This document shows positions 9,842-17,078 of a stretch of DNA of 64,000 bases, one piece after another. A model generated the notes under the pieces. It was not told the origin of the DNA. It made no database searches and worked only from the letters and a program-made list of their open reading frames with translations. Positions within the stretch are counted from its first letter, which is position 1; every line of letters starts with the position of its first letter. Origin of the DNA: Dyadobacter fanqingshengii (lineage in GTDB: Bacteria; Bacteroidota; Bacteroidia; Cytophagales; Spirosomataceae); NCBI RefSeq assembly GCF_023822005.2, contig NZ_CP098806.1, positions 3,534,001-3,598,000 of the forward strand, in the 5' to 3' direction. Both the position numbers and the translations under genes were made by a program.

Positions 9842-11263
9842 TTATAATATCCAGCGGAAGAAAACGTAAAGTGTTCCTGACAAAAGCATGGTAACCGGCA
9901 ATGTTAGTATCCACGCAATCACAATGTTCCGGATTGTTCCGCCTTGTAAGTTCTTCACCCCTTTGCTCGCAACCATCGAACCCGCGATCCCTGATGAAAG
10001 CACGTGTGTAGTGCTTACAGGAAGTCCTAAATATGAGGAAACGCCGATTGTACTGGCTGCAACAAGTTCAGCAGAAGCGCCTTGTGCATAGGTCAAATGT
10101 TGCTTACCAATTTTTTCGCCAATTGTGACCACAATTCTCTTCCAGCCGACCATTGTGCCTAGTCCAAGCGAAAGAGAGATCATCAAAATAACCCAATCCG
10201 GTGCATAATCCGTGTATCGTCTGATCCCCAACTCACTGCCCGACTGCATTTTCAAAAATGTTTTGTCTTCAACATTCAGATTTGCGTGTCCGTTATCCAA
10301 AATTGTTTTCAAATTCCGGCTGATCAGCAAAAGGGAACGGCGGGCATCCATCCGGTCTTCCAAAGGCAGCTTTTTATCCACAAGTGGCTTACTAACCTGC
10401 TGATTCAGCGTATCAATTTCTGATTTGATCGTATAAAGATGCTGGCGGTCGGAAACCGATAATCTGGAAGAATCAATCGTATTTACTGCGCGCTCAATGC
10501 CTGCCAGATCTGTTTTCATTGCCGCAGGATCCACGCTGTTGTCCAGTGCAAAATGAGCAGGAACAATGCCGATCAGGATCAGCATAACAAGCCCCACGCC
10601 TTTTTGGCCGTCATTGGAACCGTGAAAAAAGCTTACTAATGTACACGTTGTGATCAAAATAGCCCTGATCCAAAGCGGAGGCGGCTGGTTTTTCTTGGGT
10701 TCACTAAATACAACTTCACGAAGCGGCTTGGAAAGCATTCTCCGTAAAATGAACATAATGATAATGGCCAGTGCAAAACCGAAGATCGGAGACGTCAGCA
10801 ATGAAGTGAACAATTCCTGCGCTTTGGTCCAGTTAACCCCGGCACCTTGCGAGTTTTCAGGCATGAATGTAAATGCAAGACCAACACCCAGAATGGAGCC
10901 GATCAATGTATGCGAACTGGAACTGGGAAGTCCGAAATACCATGTTCCGAGGTTCCAGATGATGGCGCTGAAAAGCAATGAAAAAACCATAGCGGCGCTA
11001 TGGTAGACATTCTGATCAATTAATAATTCAACAGGAAGCAAGTTGACAATCCCCATCGCTACGGCTATTCCACCCAGAAACACACCGCAAAAATTCATAA
11101 AACCAGACCAGATTACGGCTACATTGGGTTTCAGTGAATTGGTGTAAATAACAGTGGCGACTGCGTTGGCTGTATCGTGAAAACCATTTACAAACTCGAA
11201 TGCACAGGCCGCTAAGATACTGAAAGCGAGGAGGATAAAAATGTCGGTTTCAAGACCAAACAT
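9842..11263 (-). CDS. PiT-family inorganic phosphate transporter
   Basis: Inner-membrane phosphate carrier of 473 residues (PiT/PHO4 family, coupled to cations). The family signature appears twice as inverted halves: FVNGFHDTANAVATVIYT near residue 25 and GLPVSTTHVLSSGIAG near residue 425. GLPSSSSHTLIGSILG (about 112-127) is another conserved loop. Between the two membrane halves lies a soluble helical insert of roughly 100 residues (about 245-345, around LDNSVDPAAMKTDLAGIERA). No phoU-like gene is next to it. A promoter candidate with a perfect TAnnTTTG box lies upstream. Confidence 0.93.
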   Translation of the reverse strand: MFGLETDIFILLAFSILAACAFEFVNGFHDTANAVATVIYTNSLKPNVAVIWSGFMNFCGVFLGGIAVAMGIVNLLPVELLIDQNVYHSAAMVFSLLFSAIIWNLGTWYFGLPSSSSHTLIGSILGVGLAFTFMPENSQGAGVNWTKAQELFTSLLTSPIFGFALAIIIMFILRRMLSKPLREVVFSEPKKNQPPPLWIRAILITTCTLVSFFHGSNDGQKGVGLVMLILIGIVPAHFALDNSVDPAAMKTDLAGIERAVNTIDSSRLSVSDRQHLYTIKSEIDTLNQQVSKPLVDKKLPLEDRMDARRSLLLISRNLKTILDNGHANLNVEDKTFLKMQSGSELGIRRYTDYAPDWVILMISLSLGLGTMVGWKRIVVTIGEKIGKQHLTYAQGASAELVAASTIGVSSYLGLPVSTTHVLSSGIAGSMVASKGVKNLQGGTIRNIVIAWILTLPVTMLLSGTLYVFFRWIL

Positions 11264-11295
11264 AAAAGAAGAATATAGGTTTATTTAATAGGAGA

Positions 11296-11324
11296 CAAAA
11301 CTACTTATTCCTTGCCGTTGCAAT
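11296..11324 (-). promoter_or_regulatory. Possible promoter of the phosphate carrier gene
   Basis: Minus-strand TAGTTTTG (11296-11303) matches TAnnTTTG exactly and lies 33 bases before the start codon. ATTG occurs 17 bases further upstream, a weak match to the -33 TTTG. Confidence 0.4.
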
Positions 11325-11367
11325 ATTACCAAATTGTTAATTCAGGATTCGGAATAAGTATTGAGGA

Positions 11368-12420
11368 TTATGCTGCTTCTTTATTGGCCAGCTGGCCGCA
11401 AGCCGCATCAATGTCCTTGCCACGACTCCGGCGTACGTGCACGGAAACGCCCCTGTCTTCCAGATAAGCGGCAAATTTATCCAATCTATCCGCTTCTGTA
11501 TTTTTGAAATCAGCCTCGGCTATTGGATTGTATTCGATGATATTAACCCGGGCAGGAACGCGTTTTGTAAATTCCCACAACTCTTTGGCATCCTGCAAAG
11601 TGTCGTTGAAGTTGTTGAAAACAATGTATTCGAACGTGATCCGGTTGCCGGTTTTTTTATAAAAGTAATTTAATGCTTCCGCCAGGTTGTCCAGCGAATT
11701 GGACTCATTGATTGGCATGATCTGGTTACGCTTCGCATCATTGGCTGCATGTAGTGATAATGCAAGCCTGAATTTCACTTCATCATCACCCAGCTTTTTG
11801 ATCATTTTAGCAATGCCCGCTGTGGAAACCGTAATGCGTCTTGGCGACATATTCAGGCCCTCGGGCGATGTGATGTGCGCAATGGATTCGAGCACATTAG
11901 CATAGTTAAGCAAAGGTTCACCCATGCCCATGTACACAATGTTGGTCAATGGTGCCTTGAAACTTCCTTCGGCCTGTCTCGCAATGGCCACAACCTGGTC
12001 GTAAATCTCACCTGCTTCCAGGTTACGCTTCCGGTCCATATAGCCCGTTGCGCAAAATTTGCAGGTTAGCGAACAACCAACCTGGCTGCTTACACACGCC
12101 GTCATGCGGTCGGCAGCGGGGATTAAGACCCCTTCGACCAGATTTCCGTCAAAAAGTTTGAATGCGGATTTGATCGTTCCGTCATTGCTCTGCTGCTGTT
12201 TCGCAATGTCAAGCGAGTGGATCAGGAAGTTCTCGCTCAGCAACTGGCGCGTTGCGAGCGACAAATTGGTCATTTCATCAAAAGAATGGGCTGATTTTTT
12301 CCAGATCCATTCGAATATTTGTTTGGCACGAAAACCCTTTTCTCCATGCGTGGCAAGCCAGCTTTTGAGCTGTTCGACGTCCATTTTCCGAATATCCTGC
12401 CTATTATTAATTTCAATCAT
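11368..12420 (-). CDS. rlmN: Dual-specificity 23S rRNA/tRNA adenosine-C2 methyltransferase
   Basis: Radical-SAM enzyme of 350 residues that methylates C2 of A2503 in 23S rRNA and A37 in certain tRNAs. The cluster motif CxxxCxxC is GCSLTCKFC with Cys116, Cys120 and Cys123. The two cysteines of the methyl-transfer mechanism correspond to Cys109 (TACVSS) and Cys341 (DIDAACGQL). YMGMGEPLLNY and FEYIVFNNFND are further family phrases. The gene stands alone on the minus strand; a TAACTTTG box 52-59 bases upstream probably marks its promoter. Confidence 0.96.
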   Translation of the reverse strand: MIEINNRQDIRKMDVEQLKSWLATHGEKGFRAKQIFEWIWKKSAHSFDEMTNLSLATRQLLSENFLIHSLDIAKQQQSNDGTIKSAFKLFDGNLVEGVLIPAADRMTACVSSQVGCSLTCKFCATGYMDRKRNLEAGEIYDQVVAIARQAEGSFKAPLTNIVYMGMGEPLLNYANVLESIAHITSPEGLNMSPRRITVSTAGIAKMIKKLGDDEVKFRLALSLHAANDAKRNQIMPINESNSLDNLAEALNYFYKKTGNRITFEYIVFNNFNDTLQDAKELWEFTKRVPARVNIIEYNPIAEADFKNTEADRLDKFAAYLEDRGVSVHVRRSRGKDIDAACGQLANKEAA

Positions 12421-12471
12421 TATCTTCTATCCTGTTAGTCCAACGCGCATAGCATTCGGACAATTTTTCTG

Positions 12472-12479
12472 CAAAGTTA
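12472..12479 (-). promoter_or_regulatory. -7 box upstream of rlmN
   Basis: TAACTTTG on the minus strand is an exact TAnnTTTG and is followed by GCAG, a context that recurs upstream of yqeY. No matching TTTG is seen at the -33 spacing. Confidence 0.4.
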
Positions 12480-12550
12480 CTGAAACTCAACTACCGAACG
12501 TAACCTTAATGGAATTTCGAAAGTTCAAATACACGGATTTGATGCTGAGA

Positions 12551-13129
12551 TTACGATTCCTTCGTGGTAACTTCCTCTTTATCATCGTCGGGTTTATCAT
12601 CATCCAGATACTCCCGCTTCCATTCCTTAATTAACTCCGTCCCGGAGGGCATTAATGTGAGCGCTTTGGTAATCAGGTTTGGGGCAACCGGTACGACGAG
12701 CGGATAAAGATAAGTGTCGTCCGTCCTATGCGACGGGATTTTCACACCAATCGCATTCACAAGCCAAAAGAACACGCTTATCCCGAAAACCCAGGTCAGC
12801 ACACCCACCATTCCGCCCGCAACGCTGTCGAATGTTCCTAAAATAGAAAAGCGGAGCGACCTTCTGATGGAATAGCCGAATTGGTTTAAAAGAAAAATGG
12901 TAGGAAAGAAAATGGCCGAAAACCCAACATAAGGCAGGATTTTCTTGGCCACACTATCACTAAAATAGGGTGTGAGAATTTCCATTCCCAAACCCAAGAA
13001 TTTGAAACCCAAAATCATGGCAATCACAAGTCCGGCAATGCCGATTATTTCAATTAAAAGGCCTTTGCGATAACCATGCAATGCTCCCCAAAGGAGGGGA
13101 AGAAGGATGAGAACATCCAATAATTTCAT
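12551..13129 (-). CDS. CvpA-family membrane protein
   Basis: Integral membrane protein of 192 residues with about four hydrophobic segments. It opens with the family-typical DVLILLPLLWGALHGYRKGL, then IIGIAGLVIAMILGFKFLG, ILPYVGFSAIFFPTIFLL and VAGGMVGVLTWVFGISVFFWLV. The tail from about residue 165 is soluble and highly charged (KPDDDKEEVTTKES). The family is named for E. coli CvpA, linked to colicin V production and envelope stress, but its biochemical role is unknown. Its start overlaps the yqeY stop codon in ATGA, so translation is probably coupled. Confidence 0.85.
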   Translation of the reverse strand: MKLLDVLILLPLLWGALHGYRKGLLIEIIGIAGLVIAMILGFKFLGLGMEILTPYFSDSVAKKILPYVGFSAIFFPTIFLLNQFGYSIRRSLRFSILGTFDSVAGGMVGVLTWVFGISVFFWLVNAIGVKIPSHRTDDTYLYPLVVPVAPNLITKALTLMPSGTELIKEWKREYLDDDKPDDDKEEVTTKES

Positions 13130-13575
13130 GCTAACAAGCTCTTTACCAAAGTAGAAACCACACGTCCGTCTGCTTGTCCTGCCAGTTCTTTGGTCGCTAC
13201 GCCCATTACTTTGCCCATATCCGCAGGCGAGGATGCACCAATTCTTGTGATAATGTCCTGCAATTTAGCCCTAACCTCTTCTTCTGTGAGTTGTTTTGGA
13301 AGGAATTGCTCGATAATAGCCAGTTCTGCTTCTTCTTTTTCCAGAAGATCGGGGCGATTCTGAGTTTTATAAATATCAGCCGATTCCCTGCGTTGCTTGG
13401 CTGCCTTTGTAAGCAGTTTAAGTTCGTCATCCGAAGTTAGTTCGCCGGTTGCACCGCCTTTTGTTTCTTCCAAAAGAATGAGAGACTTAATCGCGCGCAA
13501 AGCCCGCAATGTATCCTGGTCTTTGGCCCTCATAGCATCTTTGATGCCTGATTCAACGTCCGTTTTTAGTGACAT
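13126..13575 (-). CDS. YqeY/GatB-like domain protein
   Basis: Small cytoplasmic protein of 149 residues matching the YqeY family, which shares its fold with the tRNA-binding C-terminal region of amidotransferase subunit GatB. Visible family features are GIKDAMRAKDQDTLRALRAIKSLI region near residues 10-33, the acidic middle (LEKEEAELAIIEQFLPKQLTEEE region, 78-100) and the end VMGVATKELAGQADGRVVS. A role in aminoacyl-tRNA metabolism is suspected but not shown. It is followed by cvpA with a four-base overlap. Its leader carries the CATTCA-type repeat described at 13590-13619. Confidence 0.9.
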   Translation of the reverse strand: MSLKTDVESGIKDAMRAKDQDTLRALRAIKSLILLEETKGGATGELTSDDELKLLTKAAKQRRESADIYKTQNRPDLLEKEEAELAIIEQFLPKQLTEEEVRAKLQDIITRIGASSPADMGKVMGVATKELAGQADGRVVSTLVKSLLA

Positions 13576-13589
13576 ATGTTTTTAATTTT

Positions 13590-13619
13590 GAATGACTGAA
13601 TGAGTGAATGAGTGAATGG
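13590..13619. repeat. Short tandem TGAATGAG repeat in the yqeY leader
   Basis: About four near-copies of a seven- to eight-base unit (GAATGAC, TGAATGAG, TGAATGAG, TGAATGG) lie 15 bases from the yqeY start, next to TAATTTTG. In the yqeY transcript this reads as repeated CATTCACT followed by CATTCAAAATT. The same arrangement precedes pdxJ on the opposite strand. Confidence 0.75.
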
Positions 13620-13658
13620 TTTTAATTTTGGCCGAATTTAAATTCGCCAATTGGGCTG

Positions 13659-13666
13659 CAAAGTTA
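13659..13666 (-). promoter_or_regulatory. -7 box upstream of yqeY
   Basis: Minus-strand TAACTTTG followed by GCAGCCC, an exact TAnnTTTG match about 84 bases before the yqeY start. The transcript would include the tandem repeat. No clear -33 TTTG is seen. Confidence 0.4.
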
Positions 13667-13700
13667 ATCGAAACCTTATAAATTGTCCTATCCAGCGCAA

Positions 13701-13780
13701 CGGTGCACGCACATTCAGCGCAGCGGCGCCCACACATTCAGTGCAGCGGCGCCCGCTCATTCACTCATTCACCCATTCAA
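13701..13780. repeat. Tandem repeat block in the pdxJ leader
   Basis: Two good copies of a unit of about 23 bases (ACATTCAGCGCAGCGGCGCC and ACATTCAGTGCAGCGGCGCC) and a decayed third copy to the left (CAGCGCAACGGTGCAC, from 13692) run into TCATTCACTCATTCACCC and CATTCAAAATT. The block ends 10 bases before the pdxJ ATG. The last part is the inverse of the repeat in the yqeY leader at 13590-13619. Confidence 0.75.
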
Positions 13781-13790
13781 AATTACTCTC

Positions 13791-14510
13791 ATGACCCGAT
13801 TAAGCGTTAACATTAATAAAATCGCAACTCTCCGTAATTCCCGCGGTGGTGATAATCCTAATGTGCTGAAAGTGGCGCTGGATTGTGAGCGGTTTGGTGC
13901 CCAGGGCATAACGGTGCATCCGAGGCCGGATGAGCGGCATATCCGTTATCAGGATGTTTACGATTTGAAAGAGGTCGTGACTACGGAATTCAACATTGAG
14001 GGAAATCCGTCAGAAAAAAAATTCGTTGAACTGGTTCTGGCGAACAGACCGGATCAGGTGACGCTTGTGCCAGACGCGCTGGGCGCGATCACTTCCAATG
14101 CAGGCTGGGATACAATCACCAACAGGAGCGAGCTCACGGATTTGATCCAAATATTTAAATCTGCCAATATCCGGGTTTCGGTATTTGTGGACCCGGACGA
14201 GCGAATGGTGGAAGGTGCAAAAATTTGCGGCGCCGATCGTGTGGAACTTTATACGGAGCCTTATGCCGCATATTATTTCGAAAACCGCCAAAAAGCCGTG
14301 CTGCCATTTGTACTGGCGGCCGAAAAAGCGCGGGAAGTGGGCCTGGGCCTAAATGCAGGGCACGATCTTAGCCTGGATAATCTGCATTTTCTGAAACAAA
14401 GCATTCCCTGGATGGATGAAGTTTCCATTGGTCATGCCTTGATTTCTGATGCGCTTTATTTGGGATTGGAAAATACGATCCAGATGTATTTGCGGGAACT
14501 GGAGTTGTAG
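13791..14510 (+). CDS. pdxJ: Pyridoxine 5'-phosphate synthase
   Basis: Cytoplasmic TIM-barrel enzyme of 239 residues that joins 1-deoxy-D-xylulose 5-phosphate with 3-amino-2-oxopropyl phosphate to make pyridoxine 5'-phosphate, the core step of the DXP-dependent vitamin B6 route. Visible family motifs are [19 protein letters not shown] (4-22), [17 protein letters not shown] (34-50), TLVPD near residue 97, the catalytic-region FVDPD and [13 protein letters not shown]. The ATG at 13791 gives the standard N terminus; the open frame extends to 13683 but that part is repeat DNA. SerC, encoded at 60921-61994, is usually also needed for this pathway. Confidence 0.96.
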   Translation: MTRLSVNINKIATLRNSRGGDNPNVLKVALDCERFGAQGITVHPRPDERHIRYQDVYDLKEVVTTEFNIEGNPSEKKFVELVLANRPDQVTLVPDALGAITSNAGWDTITNRSELTDLIQIFKSANIRVSVFVDPDERMVEGAKICGADRVELYTEPYAAYYFENRQKAVLPFVLAAEKAREVGLGLNAGHDLSLDNLHFLKQSIPWMDEVSIGHALISDALYLGLENTIQMYLRELEL

Positions 14511-14556
14511 TGACGTACCGGGCCGCCGGGCGGTCGAAGTGCTAGCACTATGTCAT

Positions 14557-16008
14557 TTACCAACCCGTCCGATACTCCCGTTTTACGAACTGATTGGCAA
14601 CATCAAAGTTGGTAATCTTCATATTCGCGCCGTCCCAGATTAGCTTTTGTCTTCCGGGAAAGTCAAATCCTTTGCCATCGGCTTTGGCTTCCCGGTGCAG
14701 GTAGGATCTTACGGCGAGATTTCCCATGAGCACTATTTCCGTCAAAGGACCCGATTCTTCAAAAGCCGAACTCGTGTAAGTGCCGTGACCCTTTTTGCAT
14801 GCCTGCACAAATTGCTGCTGATGCCCTTCCGAGCCGCCGGGAACTAATGCCCGCGGTTTTATATTGGGTCTGATTGTTTCAAATTTCTTTTCCGGCCATA
14901 AGCGCGGGTTGTTACCAAACATCTCGGCACTCAAAATTCCTTTTGTTCCTGTGAAAAGCATTCCGCCGTCGACGCTTCCAAAAACGGTTTTGTAATCACA
15001 ACCTTCCGGCAATTGCGGGCGCATGCCGCCGTCGTACCACGAAAAACTAATGTCCTTTCCCGGTGTTTTGGAAGCGAATTTTAAATGTATGGTTGCCGAT
15101 GGCGGCGCAACATCATCAAAAAATGCCTGCTCGAAAAAGTCTGCATAAACCGAACCTACGCTGCATTCTACCGAGGTGGGGTAGCCGAGTTTCAATGCGC
15201 GGAATGGCACGTCGATGAAATGGCAGCCCATATCACCCAATGCACCTGTGCCAAAATCCCAGTAACCACGCCATCTGAACGGCATATAGGCTTCATGGTA
15301 ATCGCGCTTGGGAGCTGTTCCGAGCCAGAGATCCCAGTCCACGCCTTGCGGAATGGGTTGCGATTCTCCCCTGTCCTTTGGCGATTTTACGCCTTGCGGC
15401 CAAACCGGACGGTCCGTCCAGACCTCAATCTTGTGCACGTCACCGATGATTCCAGACTGTACCAATGCTTCCGTTTGCCTGGTCCCGTCGCTGCTGCTCC
15501 CCTGGTTGCCCATTTGGGTTACCACTTTATATTTTTTGGCGGCGTTGGTAAGGTTACGCGCTTCCCAGATGTCTTTTGTCAAAGGTTTTTCCACATAAAC
15601 ATGCTTACCCAGCTCCATGCAAGCCATCGCAATCGGAAAATGCATATGGTCGGGCGTGGTTACCAGAACGGCGTCGATGTTTTTGGCTTCCTTTTCAAGC
15701 ATTTTCCGGTAATCCTTATAATAAGGTGCATTCGGGAACTGCTTGCGGTATTTTACGGCCTGCCGGTCATCCACATCACATAACGCGACAATGTTGTCTG
15801 CGCCTTCATTATAAGCAAGCCTTATATTCACATCCGCTTTTCCACCACAACCCACGGCCGCAATGTTCAGCTTGTCGCTTGGCGGGATAAATCCTTTCCC
15901 CAAAACATGACGCGGCACGATCATAAAGGTCGATGCAGCAAGCGCACCGGTTTTCAGGAAATCCCTGCGCTTGATGTCATTTTTATTATGTTCTTTTTGC
16001 TCTTCCAT
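14557..16008 (-). CDS. Exported Gfo/Idh/MocA-family oxidoreductase with Tat signal
   Basis: NAD(P)-dependent oxidoreductase of 483 residues, predicted to be exported folded by the Tat system: RRDFLKTGALAAS at residues 14-26 is a twin-arginine signal. The Rossmann part starts at LNIAAVGCGGKADVN (about 47-61), followed by VLVTTPDHMHFPIA and the family motif KHVYVEKPLTKD (EKP near residue 141). The C-terminal domain has the extended form common in Bacteroidota (WDLWLGTAPKRDYH, WDFGTGALGDMGCHFID). Substrate is probably a sugar or sugar derivative, but nothing beside it narrows this. It converges with pdxJ, 46 bases apart; the perfect palindrome AGTGCTAGCACT lies in that gap. Confidence 0.9.
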   Translation of the reverse strand: MEEQKEHNKNDIKRRDFLKTGALAASTFMIVPRHVLGKGFIPPSDKLNIAAVGCGGKADVNIRLAYNEGADNIVALCDVDDRQAVKYRKQFPNAPYYKDYRKMLEKEAKNIDAVLVTTPDHMHFPIAMACMELGKHVYVEKPLTKDIWEARNLTNAAKKYKVVTQMGNQGSSSDGTRQTEALVQSGIIGDVHKIEVWTDRPVWPQGVKSPKDRGESQPIPQGVDWDLWLGTAPKRDYHEAYMPFRWRGYWDFGTGALGDMGCHFIDVPFRALKLGYPTSVECSVGSVYADFFEQAFFDDVAPPSATIHLKFASKTPGKDISFSWYDGGMRPQLPEGCDYKTVFGSVDGGMLFTGTKGILSAEMFGNNPRLWPEKKFETIRPNIKPRALVPGGSEGHQQQFVQACKKGHGTYTSSAFEESGPLTEIVLMGNLAVRSYLHREAKADGKGFDFPGRQKLIWDGANMKITNFDVANQFVKREYRTGW

Positions 16009-16073
16009 AACACGTCATGAATTTGGTAAAAATGCTTGATACAAAAGCAAAAGATTGCGCGCGGCAAAGCCTA

Positions 16074-16376
16074 CTATTTACCTCCGAAAGTTTCGGCAAT
16101 GCGCATGGCGACGCTCATGTCTCCGTCGATTTTAAGTTTGCCGGTCATGTAAGCCATCATTGCATTCAGATCACCGTCAATGAGTTTAAGCGCATTTTTT
16201 GTGGAGACTTCAAAAGTGCAGTCTGCTTCGAGATCGTCATTTGTCACTGCATTCGGGACCGATTTACTGTCGATAAATACATTTCCTTCTTCTGTTTTGA
16301 ATTTAACCGTAGCATTCAGGCCACTGTCGGTTCCCAGGATATTTTTAACACGATCGGTCAGAATTTGTAAGCTCAT
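16074..16376 (-). CDS. SCP2 sterol-binding-domain protein
   Basis: Single-domain protein of 100 residues with the SCP2 fold. Visible are an N-terminal helix, LNATVKFKTEEGNVFIDSK, the central DCTFEVSTKNALKLIDGDL and the closing MAYMTGKLKIDGDMSVAMRI that characterise the family. SCP2 proteins bind lipids or other hydrophobic ligands in a tunnel; the bacterial ligand is unknown. It sits 65 bases from the exported oxidoreductase on the same strand, possibly co-transcribed, with no clear functional tie. Confidence 0.88.
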   Translation of the reverse strand: MSLQILTDRVKNILGTDSGLNATVKFKTEEGNVFIDSKSVPNAVTNDDLEADCTFEVSTKNALKLIDGDLNAMMAYMTGKLKIDGDMSVAMRIAETFGGK

Positions 16377-16532
16377 AACAGTTGGTCTTTGGGTTGTTGT
16401 AATATTTTCGGACTAAAAATGACAAATGTATGTTCCCTGATAAGAATATTCAAATGGCTTTGGTGTTTTCAGCTAAAACCACAAATTTTACATCCTTCAT
16501 CAGAAAATCCTGCTGATATTATTTACTACCCA

Positions 16533-17015
16533 ATGAGTGAAACAGTAAATCGTCCTACGTTCCTTACCATATTGTGCATCCTGACTTTTATGAGCTCCGT
16601 TTCCGGTCTCTGGACCCAATCGGAAAGATTATGGAACCCCGAGATCATGGCTGACAAAACCCGTGAAACGTTTGAAGGCGTGCGTGAAAACCTTGAAAAT
16701 CAGGCCACCACTGCGGATACGAAGACCATGGACAAAATGTTTGAGGCTGTAATTGACCAAACAACTGCAGGGTCTATTAAAACCGGGGCGATCATTATGC
16801 TGATCTTCGAATCGCTTTCCTTATTCGCTGCATATCTAATGTGGAATCTGGACAAAAGAGGTTTCTACTTATATATGGGGGGAATTGCCGTTGCATTCCT
16901 TTTACCGCTGTTTCTGATCGGTGGGTGGTTAGGGGTTATTACATCCATGGCTGGGGTCTTCTTCAGTATTTTTATGCTAATTATGTATGCTTTCAATTTG
17001 AAACACATGCATTAA
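16533..17015 (+). CDS. Small membrane protein of unknown function
   Basis: Protein of 160 residues with an N-terminal membrane segment (TFLTILCILTFMSSVSGLW), a soluble charged stretch of about 60 residues (around KTRETFEGVRENLENQ) and three further hydrophobic segments from about residue 90 to 155. I recognise no named family with confidence; short four-segment proteins like this are common upstream of other genes in Cytophagales. The ATG at 16533 is preferred because upstream residues in the open frame do not resemble protein. It is followed after 63 bases by the foldase gene. Confidence 0.75.
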   Translation: MSETVNRPTFLTILCILTFMSSVSGLWTQSERLWNPEIMADKTRETFEGVRENLENQATTADTKTMDKMFEAVIDQTTAGSIKTGAIIMLIFESLSLFAAYLMWNLDKRGFYLYMGGIAVAFLLPLFLIGGWLGVITSMAGVFFSIFMLIMYAFNLKHMH

Positions 17016-17024
17016 GCATAACCT

Positions 17025-17056
17025 CTTGCATTCCACGAAGAAAAGATTTTATTTTG
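17025..17056 (+). promoter_or_regulatory. Possible promoter of the PpiD-like gene
   Basis: CTTG (17025-17028), 20 bases, then TTATTTTG (17049-17056), each one base from the Bacteroidota -33 TTTG and -7 TAnnTTTG. It ends 22 bases before the ATG. Confidence 0.35.
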
Positions 17057-17078
17057 CGGACTAATTTGAATCGAGAAA

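Noticed and set aside
13590..13780. Possible CRISPR array in the yqeY-pdxJ spacer
   Set aside because: The repeats are 8 and about 23 bases, directly adjoining, without unique spacers of constant length, and there are no cas genes.
14538..14549. Perfect palindrome AGTGCTAGCACT between pdxJ and the oxidoreductase gene
   Set aside because: Twelve bases with no loop and no T run; it could be a weak two-way stop signal or chance, so it is only mentioned with the neighbouring gene.
15085..15783. Open frame of 232 codons opposite the exported oxidoreductase
   Set aside because: Overlaps a clear Gfo/Idh/MocA gene; no family similarity; shadow frame.
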